Source: Rathayibacter_A sp036510655 (GTDB lineage Bacteria; Actinomycetota; Actinomycetes; Actinomycetales; Microbacteriaceae). Taken from it: DNA of 52,867 nt. Made by a program: the position numbers and the translations under genes. Below the pieces are notes generated by a model, which saw only the letters and a program-made list of their open reading frames with translations, did not search any database and was not told where the DNA came from. Where the stretch lies: the NCBI GenBank assembly GCA_036510655.1, contig DATCDQ010000067.1, positions 1-52,867 of the forward strand, in the 5' to 3' direction. Positions 1 to 7,619 of this stretch are shown in pieces (within the stretch, counting starts at the first letter, position 1; each line of letters opens with the position of its first letter).

Positions 1-90
1 GGTGTCGACCCGCAGGGTCTGGCCGCGATCGAACGAGTCGACATGATAGGTCATGTCGATGGCCGGGTTCGGAGTCACCGTCAGGATCAT
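1..90 (-). CDS. PfkB-family hexose-phosphate kinase, N-terminal fragment (1-phosphofructokinase / tagatose-6-phosphate kinase type)
   Basis: The leftward reading frame begins with ATG at 90-88 and runs off the window edge after 30 codons. Its N-terminus, MILTVTPNPAIDMTYHVD, is the typical first strand and substrate loop of the 1-phosphofructokinase branch of the PfkB family; the early Asp in 'NPAID' contacts the sugar in characterised members. The start codon overlaps the stop of the upstream ROK kinase (ATGA), so translation is probably coupled. With the SIS and ROK genes upstream, a role in phosphorylating fructose-6-P, tagatose-6-P or a 1-phosphate ester in amino-sugar breakdown is likely. 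The substrate and the ATP-binding half cannot be judged because they lie outside the window. Confidence 0.85.
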   Translation of the reverse strand, partial: MILTVTPNPAIDMTYHVDSFDRGQTLRVDT

Positions 91-1136
91 GGCAGCGGAT
101 CCCCCGGGAGCAGATTGCCCGGCAGCGGATCCCCCGGCAGCAGATCACGGGCCTTGAGTGCTGCCCCGATCAGGCCGGCGTTCTGGCCGATCGATGCGGG
201 GATCAGGAGCGGCCTGCGATGGAAGGTGAGAATGGCATCCAGGCGCTCGCGAAGCGGCACGAACAAGCGGTCACCCGCAGCAGCGAGCCCGCCGCCGATC
301 ACGATGGCCTCCGGCGAGAGCAACGCGACGGTGTGCGAGAGGCCGAGCGCGAGGGCATCGAGCGCGCTGTCCCAAATCGATTGCGCTGCTGCGTCGCCGG
401 CTGCGGCACGCTCCAGTACTTCGCGTGCACCGGGGAGGTTGTGGCCCGTCAGTGCGTTGTATCGTCGCGCGATTGCGCCGGCGGAGGCAACAGCCTCGAG
501 GCAGCCGATTCCGCCGCATGCGCACACCGGACCATCCGCGATCTTGGAGTGGCCGATCTCGCCCGCGAGCCCGCGGCCGGAATACAGCTTGCCGTCCACG
601 AACAGAGCGCTGGCGATTCCAGTGCCGATCACCATCACGACGACGTCCCGGAAGCCGACGGCCGCCCCGAGGCGATGCTCGGCCTCGCCCGCGCCGCGCA
701 CGTCGTGGCTGAATGACACGGGAATACCGAGAACGTCGCTCAGGCGGTCGCGGAACGGGAACCTGTGCCAGCCGAGGTTCTCAGCGAACACCCCGATACC
801 CGACTCGTCGTCGACCTCGCCCGGCACCAGTAATCCCGCCGCGGCGGGCACGATCTGCGGATGCCGTTCGGCGAATTCTCGAGCGAGACGTGCGGCTTCT
901 GCGACCACGTTCTGCGCCGTGTGCTCCGGGTCGAGCGGCGTGGGCACGCGCACCGCCTCGACCAGGGCGCCCGTCATATCGATCAGCGCGGCTTTCATGT
1001 CCGTGCCGCCCACATCGAAAGCGAGCACAGCAGCGCCTGGACCGAGGTCAGACGGTTCGCCGGGCGGTACCACGTTGTTCGTGCTGGCGGTGTTCGTATC
1101 GGCAGAGTTCGCGTCGGCAGAGTTCGTATGGGTCAC
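87..1136 (-). CDS. ROK-family sugar kinase
   Basis: Cytoplasmic sugar kinase of the ROK family, 349 residues from a GTG at 1136-1134. The ATP-binding motif 'FDVGGTDMK' lies near residues 40-48, 'GRGLAGEIGH' gives the family glutamate/histidine, and 'CACGGIGCLE' is the zinc-binding cysteine cluster, so the fold is complete. A longer frame to 1205 exists but would overlap the SIS gene by 59 bp; the GTG sits 10 bases after the SIS stop and was preferred. The N-terminus consists of pentapeptide repeats (SADAN, SADTN) and the C-terminus of LPGDPLPGN-like repeats, both absent from the family core. It is the middle gene of SIS-ROK-PfkB, so it probably phosphorylates a hexosamine or hexose at O6. Glucokinase or N-acylhexosamine kinase activity cannot be separated by eye. 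Confidence 0.88.
   Translation of the reverse strand: MTHTNSADANSADTNTASTNNVVPPGEPSDLGPGAAVLAFDVGGTDMKAALIDMTGALVEAVRVPTPLDPEHTAQNVVAEAARLAREFAERHPQIVPAAAGLLVPGEVDDESGIGVFAENLGWHRFPFRDRLSDVLGIPVSFSHDVRGAGEAEHRLGAAVGFRDVVVMVIGTGIASALFVDGKLYSGRGLAGEIGHSKIADGPVCACGGIGCLEAVASAGAIARRYNALTGHNLPGAREVLERAAAGDAAAQSIWDSALDALALGLSHTVALLSPEAIVIGGGLAAAGDRLFVPLRERLDAILTFHRRPLLIPASIGQNAGLIGAALKARDLLPGDPLPGNLLPGDPLP
91..147. repeat. Direct repeat in the 3' end of the ROK kinase gene
   Basis: Two copies of a GC-rich segment containing GGCAGCGGATCCCCCGG, with a diverged partial copy between them. They encode the terminal LPGDPLPGN-like tail of the ROK kinase. The array ends almost at the stop codon. Confidence 0.7.
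1077..1136. repeat. 15-bp tandem repeat at the 5' end of the ROK kinase gene
   Basis: Four 15-bp units (1077-1091, 1092-1106, 1107-1121, 1122-1136); the middle two differ at only two positions. In the ROK frame they encode a four-fold pentapeptide. The proposed GTG start lies inside the outermost unit. Confidence 0.8.
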
Positions 1137-1146
1137 AAGTGCGCGC

Positions 1147-2055
1147 TCAGCCCAGAATGACGGAACGGGACAGATTGCGCGGTTGGTCAGGGTCGAGTCC
1201 GGCACGGCGGGCGCGCTCGAGAGCGACGCGCTGGGCGCGGATCAAATCGGCCATACCGTCGAGGCTACTGTCTTCGAAGCGTGCACCCGTTGCCGCGACA
1301 TCGTTGGCGAGCCCGCTAGGCGCCTGGCCGAACATCCAGGTGACGCGGCCGGGGGCCGCGATCGCCAGCGGTCCGTGGCGGTATTCCTTCGCGGGGTATG
1401 ACTCGGTCCACGACTGCGACGCCTCACGCATCTTCAGTGCGGCCTCGTGGGCGAGGCCGATGGTCCACCCGGTGCCGAGGTAGGTGAATTGGTCTGCGGT
1501 GATGAGTGCTTCGTCGAGTTCCGCGTTCACGGCGAGTTGCGCGTCCGCGATCGCGGCGTCGAGGTTTTCTCCGAGCGACGCACGCAGGAACGCGAGTGCC
1601 GTCGTAGCAAAACGGGTCTGCACCACCGACTGTTCGTCGGCGAAGGGCAGTGCGACGACATCGTCTGCGAGCTCGACCAGCGGTGTCTCGGGGTCGCCGA
1701 CGATACCGATCGTGCGGATGCGTCCACGCGCGGCTTCGAGCAACTCCAGCACCTCGGTGGTCGTGCCGGACCGGGTAATGGCCACGATCGCGTCGTAGTC
1801 ACGATCGATGAACGCCTCGGATGCCGCGTAGGCATCCGTCACACCGTGGCCACCGCGTTCGCGCAGCGCCGCGTACGACTGCGCCATGAACCACGAAGTG
1901 CCGCAGCCGACAACGGCGACCCGGGCACCGGAGGCCGGCAGCGCAGCCCGCTCGTCGACCAGCGCTGCGGCTCGTGCCCACGTTTGAGGCTGCGAGGCCA
2001 GTTCCTCTGCCATGTGGGCGCCGAGCGGTGCGCTCGTGTGGTCTGTCGTCGTCAT
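1147..2055 (-). CDS. SIS-domain sugar-phosphate isomerase/deaminase (AgaS/NagB-II-like)
   Basis: A 302-residue protein with two SIS modules, like the isomerase half of glucosamine-6-phosphate synthase. Visible motifs are 'VVGCGTSW' and 'ITRSGTTTE' in the first module (phosphosugar binding) and 'SYPAKEYRHGP' in the second, which carries the catalytic-region Glu and His of GlmS/AgaS proteins. No glutaminase domain is present, so it should act on free substrate: either deaminating GlcN-6-P/GalN-6-P or isomerising an aldose/ketose phosphate. The start is ATG at 2055 with AGAGGA about 9 bases upstream. It leads the SIS-ROK-PfkB operon. The perfect palindrome about 70 bp upstream is the obvious control site. 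NagB-II-type deaminase is my preferred guess; AgaS is the alternative. Confidence 0.85.
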   Translation of the reverse strand: MTTTDHTSAPLGAHMAEELASQPQTWARAAALVDERAALPASGARVAVVGCGTSWFMAQSYAALRERGGHGVTDAYAASEAFIDRDYDAIVAITRSGTTTEVLELLEAARGRIRTIGIVGDPETPLVELADDVVALPFADEQSVVQTRFATTALAFLRASLGENLDAAIADAQLAVNAELDEALITADQFTYLGTGWTIGLAHEAALKMREASQSWTESYPAKEYRHGPLAIAAPGRVTWMFGQAPSGLANDVAATGARFEDSSLDGMADLIRAQRVALERARRAGLDPDQPRNLSRSVILG

Positions 2056-2127
2056 GTGGTGAGTCCTCTGTTCAGCGCGTTGCGGTTGCGTGTGAGTGGT
2101 TGCGCATTAGTGATTGAAAGCCGTTAG

Positions 2128-2149
2128 ATATGATCATCAATGATCATAT
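2128..2149. promoter_or_regulatory. Perfect 10-2-10 palindrome, probable operator of the SIS-ROK-PfkB operon
   Basis: ATATGATCAT, two bases, then ATGATCATAT: a perfect inverted repeat, and each arm contains the smaller palindrome TGATCA. It lies between the stop of the oxidoreductase gene and the start of the SIS gene (leftward transcription) and is strikingly AT-rich for this DNA. The position fits a repressor site overlapping the promoter. The binding protein is unknown; it does not resemble the RpiR-type site at 6495-6515. Confidence 0.65.
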
Positions 2150-2186
2150 CCGTGATCGTGGCCGGTGTCGATTGAGCCGCGAGCGT

Positions 2187-3179
2187 TCAGGCGAGTTCGA
2201 CGTCGACAGGCCGGCCCTCCGCCAGTGACTGGCGAGCCGCGAGCGAGACGGCGAGCGCGAGCACCGCCCCTTCGGTCGGTGCGACGCCTGAATCGGTGTG
2301 ACTGGTGACGCAGTCGAGAAAATGCCGGGCTTGCTGGGCGTATGGATTCGTCGCATCCGCCGGTCGGAATGCGACGCCGGCCGCGGTGACCAGCCGGACG
2401 AAGCCGGCTGCCGGCGCGGAGACCGTGACGTCAGTCGCGCCGCTGAACTGATGGGTCGCGCTGCCCGCGGTCCCGAGCAGACTGAGTGCTGAACTGAACG
2501 GCACGTCGGAGGCCATGCCCATGAAGGTCTGCACCTGGCCGATGCCTCCGTCGGCATACTCGACGCCGATCTCGATCGGGCCGGTCGGGTTCGCGCGTCT
2601 GGCGGAGACGACGCGCGGCGTGCCGAGGAACAGATTCAACTGGTCGAAGTCATGGATCGCAAAGTCCACGAGAAGCCCGCCGGACTTCGACTCGTCCTGC
2701 CACCACGGCAAGGGCGCGGGTGGGCCGCTGATCCGCTCCGCGTGCACGGCGAGTACCTGCCCGAGCTCGCCGCCCCGAGCGGTCAATCGGAGCGCCTCGT
2801 AGCCGCCGAAGAACCGCACGACGTGGGCGACCATGAGGATCCCCTCGCTGTGCGCGGCGGCATCCCGGATGGCCGTGGCGTCGCGGACGTTCAGTGCGAT
2901 CGGTTTCTCCAGCAGCACGTGCTTGCCGCGCTCCAGTGCGCGGATGGCGATGTCGGCATGGGTCGGTGTCGGCGTGCACACCGACACGATGTCGATGGTC
3001 GGGTCGGTGAGCACGGTGTCGAGGTCGGTGACGAACTCCGCGCGCGGTGCGTCGCCGAACGGGCGCGCCGTGCCGGGGGCGCAAATGTAGCGGATCCGAT
3101 CCGCAAGGCCGAGCTCGTTCCAGGCTCGTGCGTGCGCACGTGCCATGGTGCCCTGCCCGATGATCGCGATGGTGGGCAT
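2187..3179 (-). CDS. Gfo/Idh/MocA-family oxidoreductase
   Basis: NAD(P)-dependent sugar or sugar-derivative dehydrogenase, 330 residues, the usual family length. The N-terminal Rossmann motif is 'IAIIGQGTMARAHA' (residues 4-17). 'CTPTPTHADIA' and 'HVLLEKPIALN' follow, where the Lys of EKP is the conserved catalytic lysine. A second family motif, 'SGGLLVDFAIHDFD', carries the Asp-His pair expected at the active site. It is 3 bases after the DUF5107 gene, so it belongs to the kinase-DUF5107-oxidoreductase operon. Family members act on inositols, glucose derivatives or hexosamines. An oxidative step on the same sugar handled by the neighbouring kinase is plausible, but the substrate is not visible. 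Confidence 0.9.
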   Translation of the reverse strand: MPTIAIIGQGTMARAHARAWNELGLADRIRYICAPGTARPFGDAPRAEFVTDLDTVLTDPTIDIVSVCTPTPTHADIAIRALERGKHVLLEKPIALNVRDATAIRDAAAHSEGILMVAHVVRFFGGYEALRLTARGGELGQVLAVHAERISGPPAPLPWWQDESKSGGLLVDFAIHDFDQLNLFLGTPRVVSARRANPTGPIEIGVEYADGGIGQVQTFMGMASDVPFSSALSLLGTAGSATHQFSGATDVTVSAPAAGFVRLVTAAGVAFRPADATNPYAQQARHFLDCVTSHTDSGVAPTEGAVLALAVSLAARQSLAEGRPVDVELA

Positions 3180-3182
3180 GGA

Positions 3183-5354
3183 TCAGTCCTCCTTGTGCAT
3201 GCTGAAGCGATACTGCGCCGGCACCGGCGTGGCAGGGAAGACCTGTTGCCAGAGATCGGCCACCAGATCGTCGCCCTCACGCATGTCGGCGATCTCGATC
3301 CCGGCCAAGAGCAATTGCCCCGCTTCCGCCAGCTGCCCGGTGGCCGCAAGGGCGCGTGCGCGCAGAAATTGCAGTCGACCGGCCAGAGCGGTCGGCGCGG
3401 TGGCGGGCACAGTGGTCGCGCTGTCAGGCAACGCGCCGTCAAGCGACTGGGCATCGGGCGACTGGGCATCGGGCGACTCGGCATCGAGCGACTGGGCATC
3501 GGGCGACTGGCCGTCAAGCAACAGAATGGCGTGCTCGGGAGCGCCGACCGTCAGCGCCGCGCTCGCGGCCTCAACCGTGAGTGGGGCGTTGCCCGGATCG
3601 AGCGCACAGGCTCGTGCGTAGTGCGCGAGCACCGCTGCGTTGCCGGAGCCGTCGGGCAGTTCCAGGTCCAGCAATGCAAGGCCGCGGTGAGCGAGCGCGG
3701 CCAGCCGAGCGTCGGCGTCGATGCCTGCGGTATCGGCGATGAACTCGACGCCGGTCAATTCGGATCCGGCGCGCTGGTGGTGCTCGCTGGCGCCGCCCCA
3801 GACTTCGCCCGCGAGAGCGGCGATCACATCCTCGTAGAGACTGCGCGCTTCCCCACCGCCACGTGCGTGCGCCATCACGGCGCGCTGCAGCAAGGCGTGC
3901 GGGTTGTGCGGCTCTGCGGCGAGTCGACGTTCCCAGCCGGTTCCGGCCACGAACGTCGACGCGCCAGCGAACGGTGCACCGGGCGGACCGGAGAGCAGCT
4001 CGAACCACGGCCGTTCGTCCGCGCCGATTGTGTCCGCAGCGAAGGGTGTTCCGGTTTCGTCGATCCACGCCTCGCCGTCGTGTCTCCGCTGCGCCGCCTC
4101 AAGCGCACCCCAGCCGCTGCCGCGCTGCACTCGATCCTGCGGTGGCAGGTCAGCCCAGCCCCGAGCCAGTGCGTGGGCGCTTTCCAGCGCATCCGCGGTG
4201 ATGAGCGCGTCCACGCGAGCCTGCACGTGCTCGATCGCGGAGGCTCGGTCACCGTGCGCGGCATCAGGATCGGCGCGCACGTTGCCGTACGCCTCGACCC
4301 AGGACCATTCGGATGCCGCGGGCATCCGCAGATTCTGGAACTGCGTCTGGGCGAGCCCCGCCTGAATCTCGGTGTACAGCTCGTCGTTCGGGCTCAACCA
4401 GCGCTGCCATTGCTCGCCACCGGGCGAGCGACCCCAGACGAACAGCTTGCGTCCGCGCAGGCGCGCAGTAGAGACCAATGCGAGCCCGTTGCCGTGGTCA
4501 TCCGTGTTGGCGATCCAGGGGCGACGGCCTGCAACGCCGTCGCGGTCGATGTCGAAAAAGTAGTCGCGAGCCTGACGCGCCCGGTCGGGCCACGTTCCGT
4601 CGACGCCGTCGTCGTCTGTCGGGTCGACCCGCGCGATGCCGCCGCTGTACGCGGTTGCGAACGCGGACCGGGCCGGCGCAACGACGCGACTGCCGGCATC
4701 CTGCGGCACTGCCGCGTTCGACCACCAATACATCGGAACGGCATGGGTGTTCGGGTTGCGGATCCGCACGGCCACGAACAGCACGGGGGAGTCCTCCGGC
4801 AGCCACACATCGAGTTGGAACACGACCTCCCGCAGACGATCGAACTCCCACATGCGCAGGAGCTCTATTCCGTCTGGAGTGCGGAGCGCGGCCGTGTGCA
4901 GCGGACTGCACGTCGTCGGCGAGTGGCCGCGGCTGCCGATGTTGTACTCGATTCCACCGGCAAACCAGGCGTTGCGCAGCGCCAGATTCGCCAGCTGAAT
5001 CGTGGCAGGCGAGTGCAGCAGGCTCGTGTTGGTGACCAGGTCGGTCAGTTCCCAGAGACGCCCGCCGAGCTCCGGCAGGAAGACCGCTCGCAGCTTCGCA
5101 TTCTCCAGCACGACGGTGCGCAACGTCTGCGCCGATCGCGATCTTCCGTATCCGTTCTGCTCTGAATACGGAAAGAGGTTGCGCGGGTTGCCATAGAGCG
5201 ATCCGTCGATGATCTCCTGGGGCAGGCCGCTGGACAACTGGCCGGGCGCAGAAACTGGGCCAGCGGGGTCAAGCGATGCCCCGACCATCGGCAGCGGACT
5301 CTCCGGTCCGATGGCAGCTCCCTGGAACGTTCGGGTCGACACTCGAATCGTCAT
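3183..5354 (-). CDS. DUF5107-domain protein with C-terminal repeat region (short paralogue)
   Basis: A 723-residue protein of uncertain function. Residues about 80-360 match the DUF5107 type: 'FLPELGGRL' (92-100), 'AGGIEYN' (132-138), 'YWWSNAAV', then 'YTEIQAG'. The same landmarks occur in the same order in the 1146-residue protein at 21074. The 'PELGGR' strand recalls galactose-mutarotase-like folds, so a carbohydrate-binding or carbohydrate-active beta-sandwich is inferred. The C-terminal third is alpha-helical and Ala-rich, resembling degenerate TPR repeats, and is interrupted by an SPDAQ-type repeat array. No signal peptide is seen, so it is cytoplasmic. Its ATG overlaps the kinase stop (ATGA) and the oxidoreductase follows within 3 bases, tying it to amino-sugar catabolism. 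No enzymatic role is established to my knowledge. Confidence 0.8.
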   Translation of the reverse strand: MTIRVSTRTFQGAAIGPESPLPMVGASLDPAGPVSAPGQLSSGLPQEIIDGSLYGNPRNLFPYSEQNGYGRSRSAQTLRTVVLENAKLRAVFLPELGGRLWELTDLVTNTSLLHSPATIQLANLALRNAWFAGGIEYNIGSRGHSPTTCSPLHTAALRTPDGIELLRMWEFDRLREVVFQLDVWLPEDSPVLFVAVRIRNPNTHAVPMYWWSNAAVPQDAGSRVVAPARSAFATAYSGGIARVDPTDDDGVDGTWPDRARQARDYFFDIDRDGVAGRRPWIANTDDHGNGLALVSTARLRGRKLFVWGRSPGGEQWQRWLSPNDELYTEIQAGLAQTQFQNLRMPAASEWSWVEAYGNVRADPDAAHGDRASAIEHVQARVDALITADALESAHALARGWADLPPQDRVQRGSGWGALEAAQRRHDGEAWIDETGTPFAADTIGADERPWFELLSGPPGAPFAGASTFVAGTGWERRLAAEPHNPHALLQRAVMAHARGGGEARSLYEDVIAALAGEVWGGASEHHQRAGSELTGVEFIADTAGIDADARLAALAHRGLALLDLELPDGSGNAAVLAHYARACALDPGNAPLTVEAASAALTVGAPEHAILLLDGQSPDAQSLDAESPDAQSPDAQSLDGALPDSATTVPATAPTALAGRLQFLRARALAATGQLAEAGQLLLAGIEIADMREGDDLVADLWQQVFPATPVPAQYRFSMHKED
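3435..3519. repeat. 15-bp minisatellite inside the DUF5107 gene
   Basis: About five to six tandem units related to GCGACTGGGCATCGG. They encode SPDAQ / SLDAE pentapeptides near residues 612-640 of the short DUF5107 protein. The unit length keeps the frame open. Confidence 0.85.
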
Positions 5355-6454
5355 GACGGCGCTGGTTCCTGTGCCGCGGCAGCGGGCGTTCCGGCTTCAG
5401 CACCGGACTCACCGAGTTCTTCTGCGTGCTTCGAGTAGGACGCGGCACTCCGCGCGATATCGGTGCCCAGCCGCGCGAACAGTGCGTCGTCAACCGTGGT
5501 GCCCGCGCGACGCAGCGCCATGACCGCAGCGCCGACGAGTCCGTCCGGCACACGCCGCACGCGCGATTCCGGGGCGACTTCGGCCAGTCGCGGTGCGAAC
5601 AGTTCCGGTGCATCGCGCAGCCCTGCAGCCAGAACGCTGCCGCCCACGACCAGCTCGCCCTCCCGTCGTGGATCGTGCACCGTGGAGAGCAAGCGTGCCA
5701 GCGCCGATGCCGCGCCGGTCAAGATGTCCCGAGCGACAGCATCCGTTTTTACCTGGAAGGCGAAGGGCGCGAAGCGCGCGAGTTGGACCGGGGGCAGCGC
5801 ATACAGTGTGTCGATCAGCTCGGTCAAGATTCGCGGACGGCCCTGAATTGTCCGGCGTTCGGACGCGGCGGCTTCGTGCGCGTTGAGTTCAAGCGACTGC
5901 AGCACCAACGCCGTCAATGCCGTGGGCGGCGCCTGGCCGTCGAGGGCGGCGACTACCGCGCGGGCGACGCGGTGACCGATCCAGAATCCGGAGCCGGAGT
6001 CGCCAAGTAGCCAACCGGCACCGCCCGCGACGCGTTCGAGTTTTCCGTGCTCGATCCGAGCAGCCACTGCGCCGGTGCCCGCGATCAACCCGTAGCCGTG
6101 TTCACGAGGGGTGCCGGAGAAGAACATGCCGGCGAGATCCGACTCGATCACGACTCCGCCCTGAAAACCGATCTCGGCGATCAGCTCTGTGACGGCGTCG
6201 TGGAAACGCTCCGACTCGAACCCGGCCAATGCGATCAGCGCGGATGACGTCGGATCCGTCGGTGTCGCATCCGACCGTAGCGCGCGCTGTGCGGCGGTGA
6301 GCACAGCCGCTGCCGCGCCCGCGATTCCGGATGCCGTCGGGTTGCCGCTGCCCGCTCGTCCGTAGCCGAGAGGGTGCCCGCGCGAGTCGAGGACGACGGC
6401 TCGTGTCGTTGTACCCCCTGCGTCAATGGCGAGCTGTTTGCGCATCGTTATCAT
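5351..6454 (-). CDS. BadF/BcrA-family N-acetylhexosamine kinase
   Basis: ATPase of the BadF/BadG/BcrA/BcrD superfamily, about 367 residues, the subgroup that includes N-acetylglucosamine kinase and the clostridial MurNAc/GlcNAc kinase MurK. The phosphate-1 motif is 'IDAGGTTTRAV' near the N-terminus, 'GLIAGTGAVAA' is phosphate-2, and 'GGAGWLLGDSGSGFWIG' is the characteristic glycine-rich stretch. The start is ATG 6454 or ATG 6445 (MITMRKQLAID); a much longer upstream frame to 6739 runs through the divergent regulator gene and is not credible. It heads the leftward operon, divergent from an RpiR regulator and an ngcEFG-type importer, so it most likely phosphorylates imported GlcNAc or MurNAc at O6. 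A short Ala/Pro-rich tail is present. Confidence 0.88.
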   Translation of the reverse strand: MITMRKQLAIDAGGTTTRAVVLDSRGHPLGYGRAGSGNPTASGIAGAAAAVLTAAQRALRSDATPTDPTSSALIALAGFESERFHDAVTELIAEIGFQGGVVIESDLAGMFFSGTPREHGYGLIAGTGAVAARIEHGKLERVAGGAGWLLGDSGSGFWIGHRVARAVVAALDGQAPPTALTALVLQSLELNAHEAAASERRTIQGRPRILTELIDTLYALPPVQLARFAPFAFQVKTDAVARDILTGAASALARLLSTVHDPRREGELVVGGSVLAAGLRDAPELFAPRLAEVAPESRVRRVPDGLVGAAVMALRRAGTTVDDALFARLGTDIARSAASYSKHAEELGESGAEAGTPAAAAQEPAPS

Positions 6455-6468
6455 TTCGGGACTTGAAA

Positions 6469-6515
6469 TTGCCTTACCGTGAGGCAAACTGTACTGTAAG
6501 AATGATTTTCTTGCA
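6469..6515. promoter_or_regulatory. Divergent control region with two inverted repeats (probable RpiR operators)
   Basis: Between the kinase and RpiR genes lie two inverted repeats. The first is TTGCCT-N7-AGGCAA (6469-6487). The second is a near-palindrome at 6495-6515, TG-T-AAGAA-TGATT-TTCTT-G-CA, with a single mismatched pair. RpiR-family repressors commonly bind AT-rich palindromes of this kind, so both operons are probably controlled here by the adjacent regulator with a phosphosugar as effector (inference). Confidence 0.6.
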
Positions 6516-6524
6516 CCTCCAAAG

Positions 6525-7619
6525 ATGGAGAAACGGATTCCCACGATGGCAACACCTCGAGTCGCACCTTCCGGTGAACACGCATCTGGCGTTGCCAACC
6601 GGATCCGCTCGCGGTTGCCGCAAATGTCGGGGACGATGGTGAAGATCGCGGACTTCGTTTTGGAGAACCCGCAGGCCCCTCTGAAGCTCTCCATCGGAGA
6701 GCTGGCCAGGCACGCCGGCACGTCGGCCGCAACCGTCACGCGGTTCTGCCGGTTACTCGGCTACACGGGGTACGTGCCGTTCCGGGTCAGCATTGCAACC
6801 GACCTCGGTCGAAGCACAGCGCACGAATCATGGACAGCCGACATCGGTCGCGCATTCGGACCGGATGATTCGCCGAGCGACGTGCTCAGCACGCTGATCA
6901 ACGCGCACTCACGCACTTTGCAGGAGACGGCATCCGTCATCGATGTCAACGACATGGCACGCATCGCCCGCGGCATCGCCGCGAGCAATCACGTCGACAT
7001 CTACGGCGTCGGCGGCAGCGCGATGCTGGCGGATGAGCTTCAGGCGCGGTTTTACAGGATCGGGATCAACGCCCACTCCTGGTCGGAAGTGCACGCCGGA
7101 CTGACCAGCGCCGCGATCCTCGGCACGAACAGCGTGGCCATAGGCATCTCGAACACCGGCCGCACCGAGGAAACGATCCAGATGCTGAGCGAAGCAGGTC
7201 GGGCCGGCGCGATGACGGTCGCGATCAGCAACAACCCGGACTCGCCAATGGCCGCCGCAGCCGACATGAGCATCATCACCTCGGTGTACGAGCACTTCCT
7301 GCAGCCCGACGATCTGTCCGCCAAGCACGGACAATTGCTCGTACTCGACCTGTTATATCTCTTGGTCGCACAACAGGACTTCGAACGCTCCACCGCCGAT
7401 CTGGCCGCGTCTGCGCTCGCCGTCGCGTCGCACCGTCGGCCGATCCGCTCGTCGATGAGCGCCAAGAGGCGCCATCCAGTGCTTGATGGCACCGCGCGCG
7501 ATAAGGCCGTGCTCGATAGCGCCGTGCCAGCTAAGGCCGTGTCAGCTAACGCCGTGTCAGTTAACGCCGTGTCAGCGGGAGCGCTGTCCGGCAGTATTGG
7601 GGAGGCCAGCCGTGGCTGA
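6525..7619 (+). CDS. MurR/RpiR-family transcriptional regulator
   Basis: A 364-residue regulator with the usual two parts. An N-terminal helix-turn-helix (about residues 20-95; 'MVKIADFVLENPQAP', 'AATVTRFCRLLGYTGY') is followed by a SIS domain (about 130-270; 'IYGVGGSAMLADE', 'ISNTGRTEETIQ') that should sense a sugar phosphate. It stands divergent to the kinase operon and upstream of a SIS enzyme and ngcEFG, so it is probably the local repressor. The C-terminal 50 residues are an extra low-complexity tail made of AVSAN-like pentapeptides encoded by a 15-bp minisatellite. No clear ribosome-binding site precedes ATG 6525; ATG 6546 is an alternative start. The stop overlaps the next gene's GTG by 8 bases. 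Confidence 0.9.
   Translation: MEKRIPTMATPRVAPSGEHASGVANRIRSRLPQMSGTMVKIADFVLENPQAPLKLSIGELARHAGTSAATVTRFCRLLGYTGYVPFRVSIATDLGRSTAHESWTADIGRAFGPDDSPSDVLSTLINAHSRTLQETASVIDVNDMARIARGIAASNHVDIYGVGGSAMLADELQARFYRIGINAHSWSEVHAGLTSAAILGTNSVAIGISNTGRTEETIQMLSEAGRAGAMTVAISNNPDSPMAAAADMSIITSVYEHFLQPDDLSAKHGQLLVLDLLYLLVAQQDFERSTADLAASALAVASHRRPIRSSMSAKRRHPVLDGTARDKAVLDSAVPAKAVSANAVSVNAVSAGALSGSIGEASRG
7503..7577. repeat. 15-bp minisatellite at the 3' end of the RpiR gene
   Basis: Five 15-bp units (boundaries at 7503, 7518, 7533, 7548, 7563) related to AACGCCGTGTCAGCT. They encode residues about 327-351 of the regulator and lie just before the overlapping start of the next gene. Confidence 0.85.

Noticed and set aside
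2652..5165. 837-codon rightward open frame
   Set aside because: Antisense to the oxidoreductase and DUF5107 genes, which carry clear family motifs; long antisense frames are expected in GC-rich DNA.
5351..6739. N-terminally extended kinase frame (462 codons)
   Set aside because: The extra part runs through the divergent promoter and the RpiR gene; the family domain begins at MRKQLAIDAGG.
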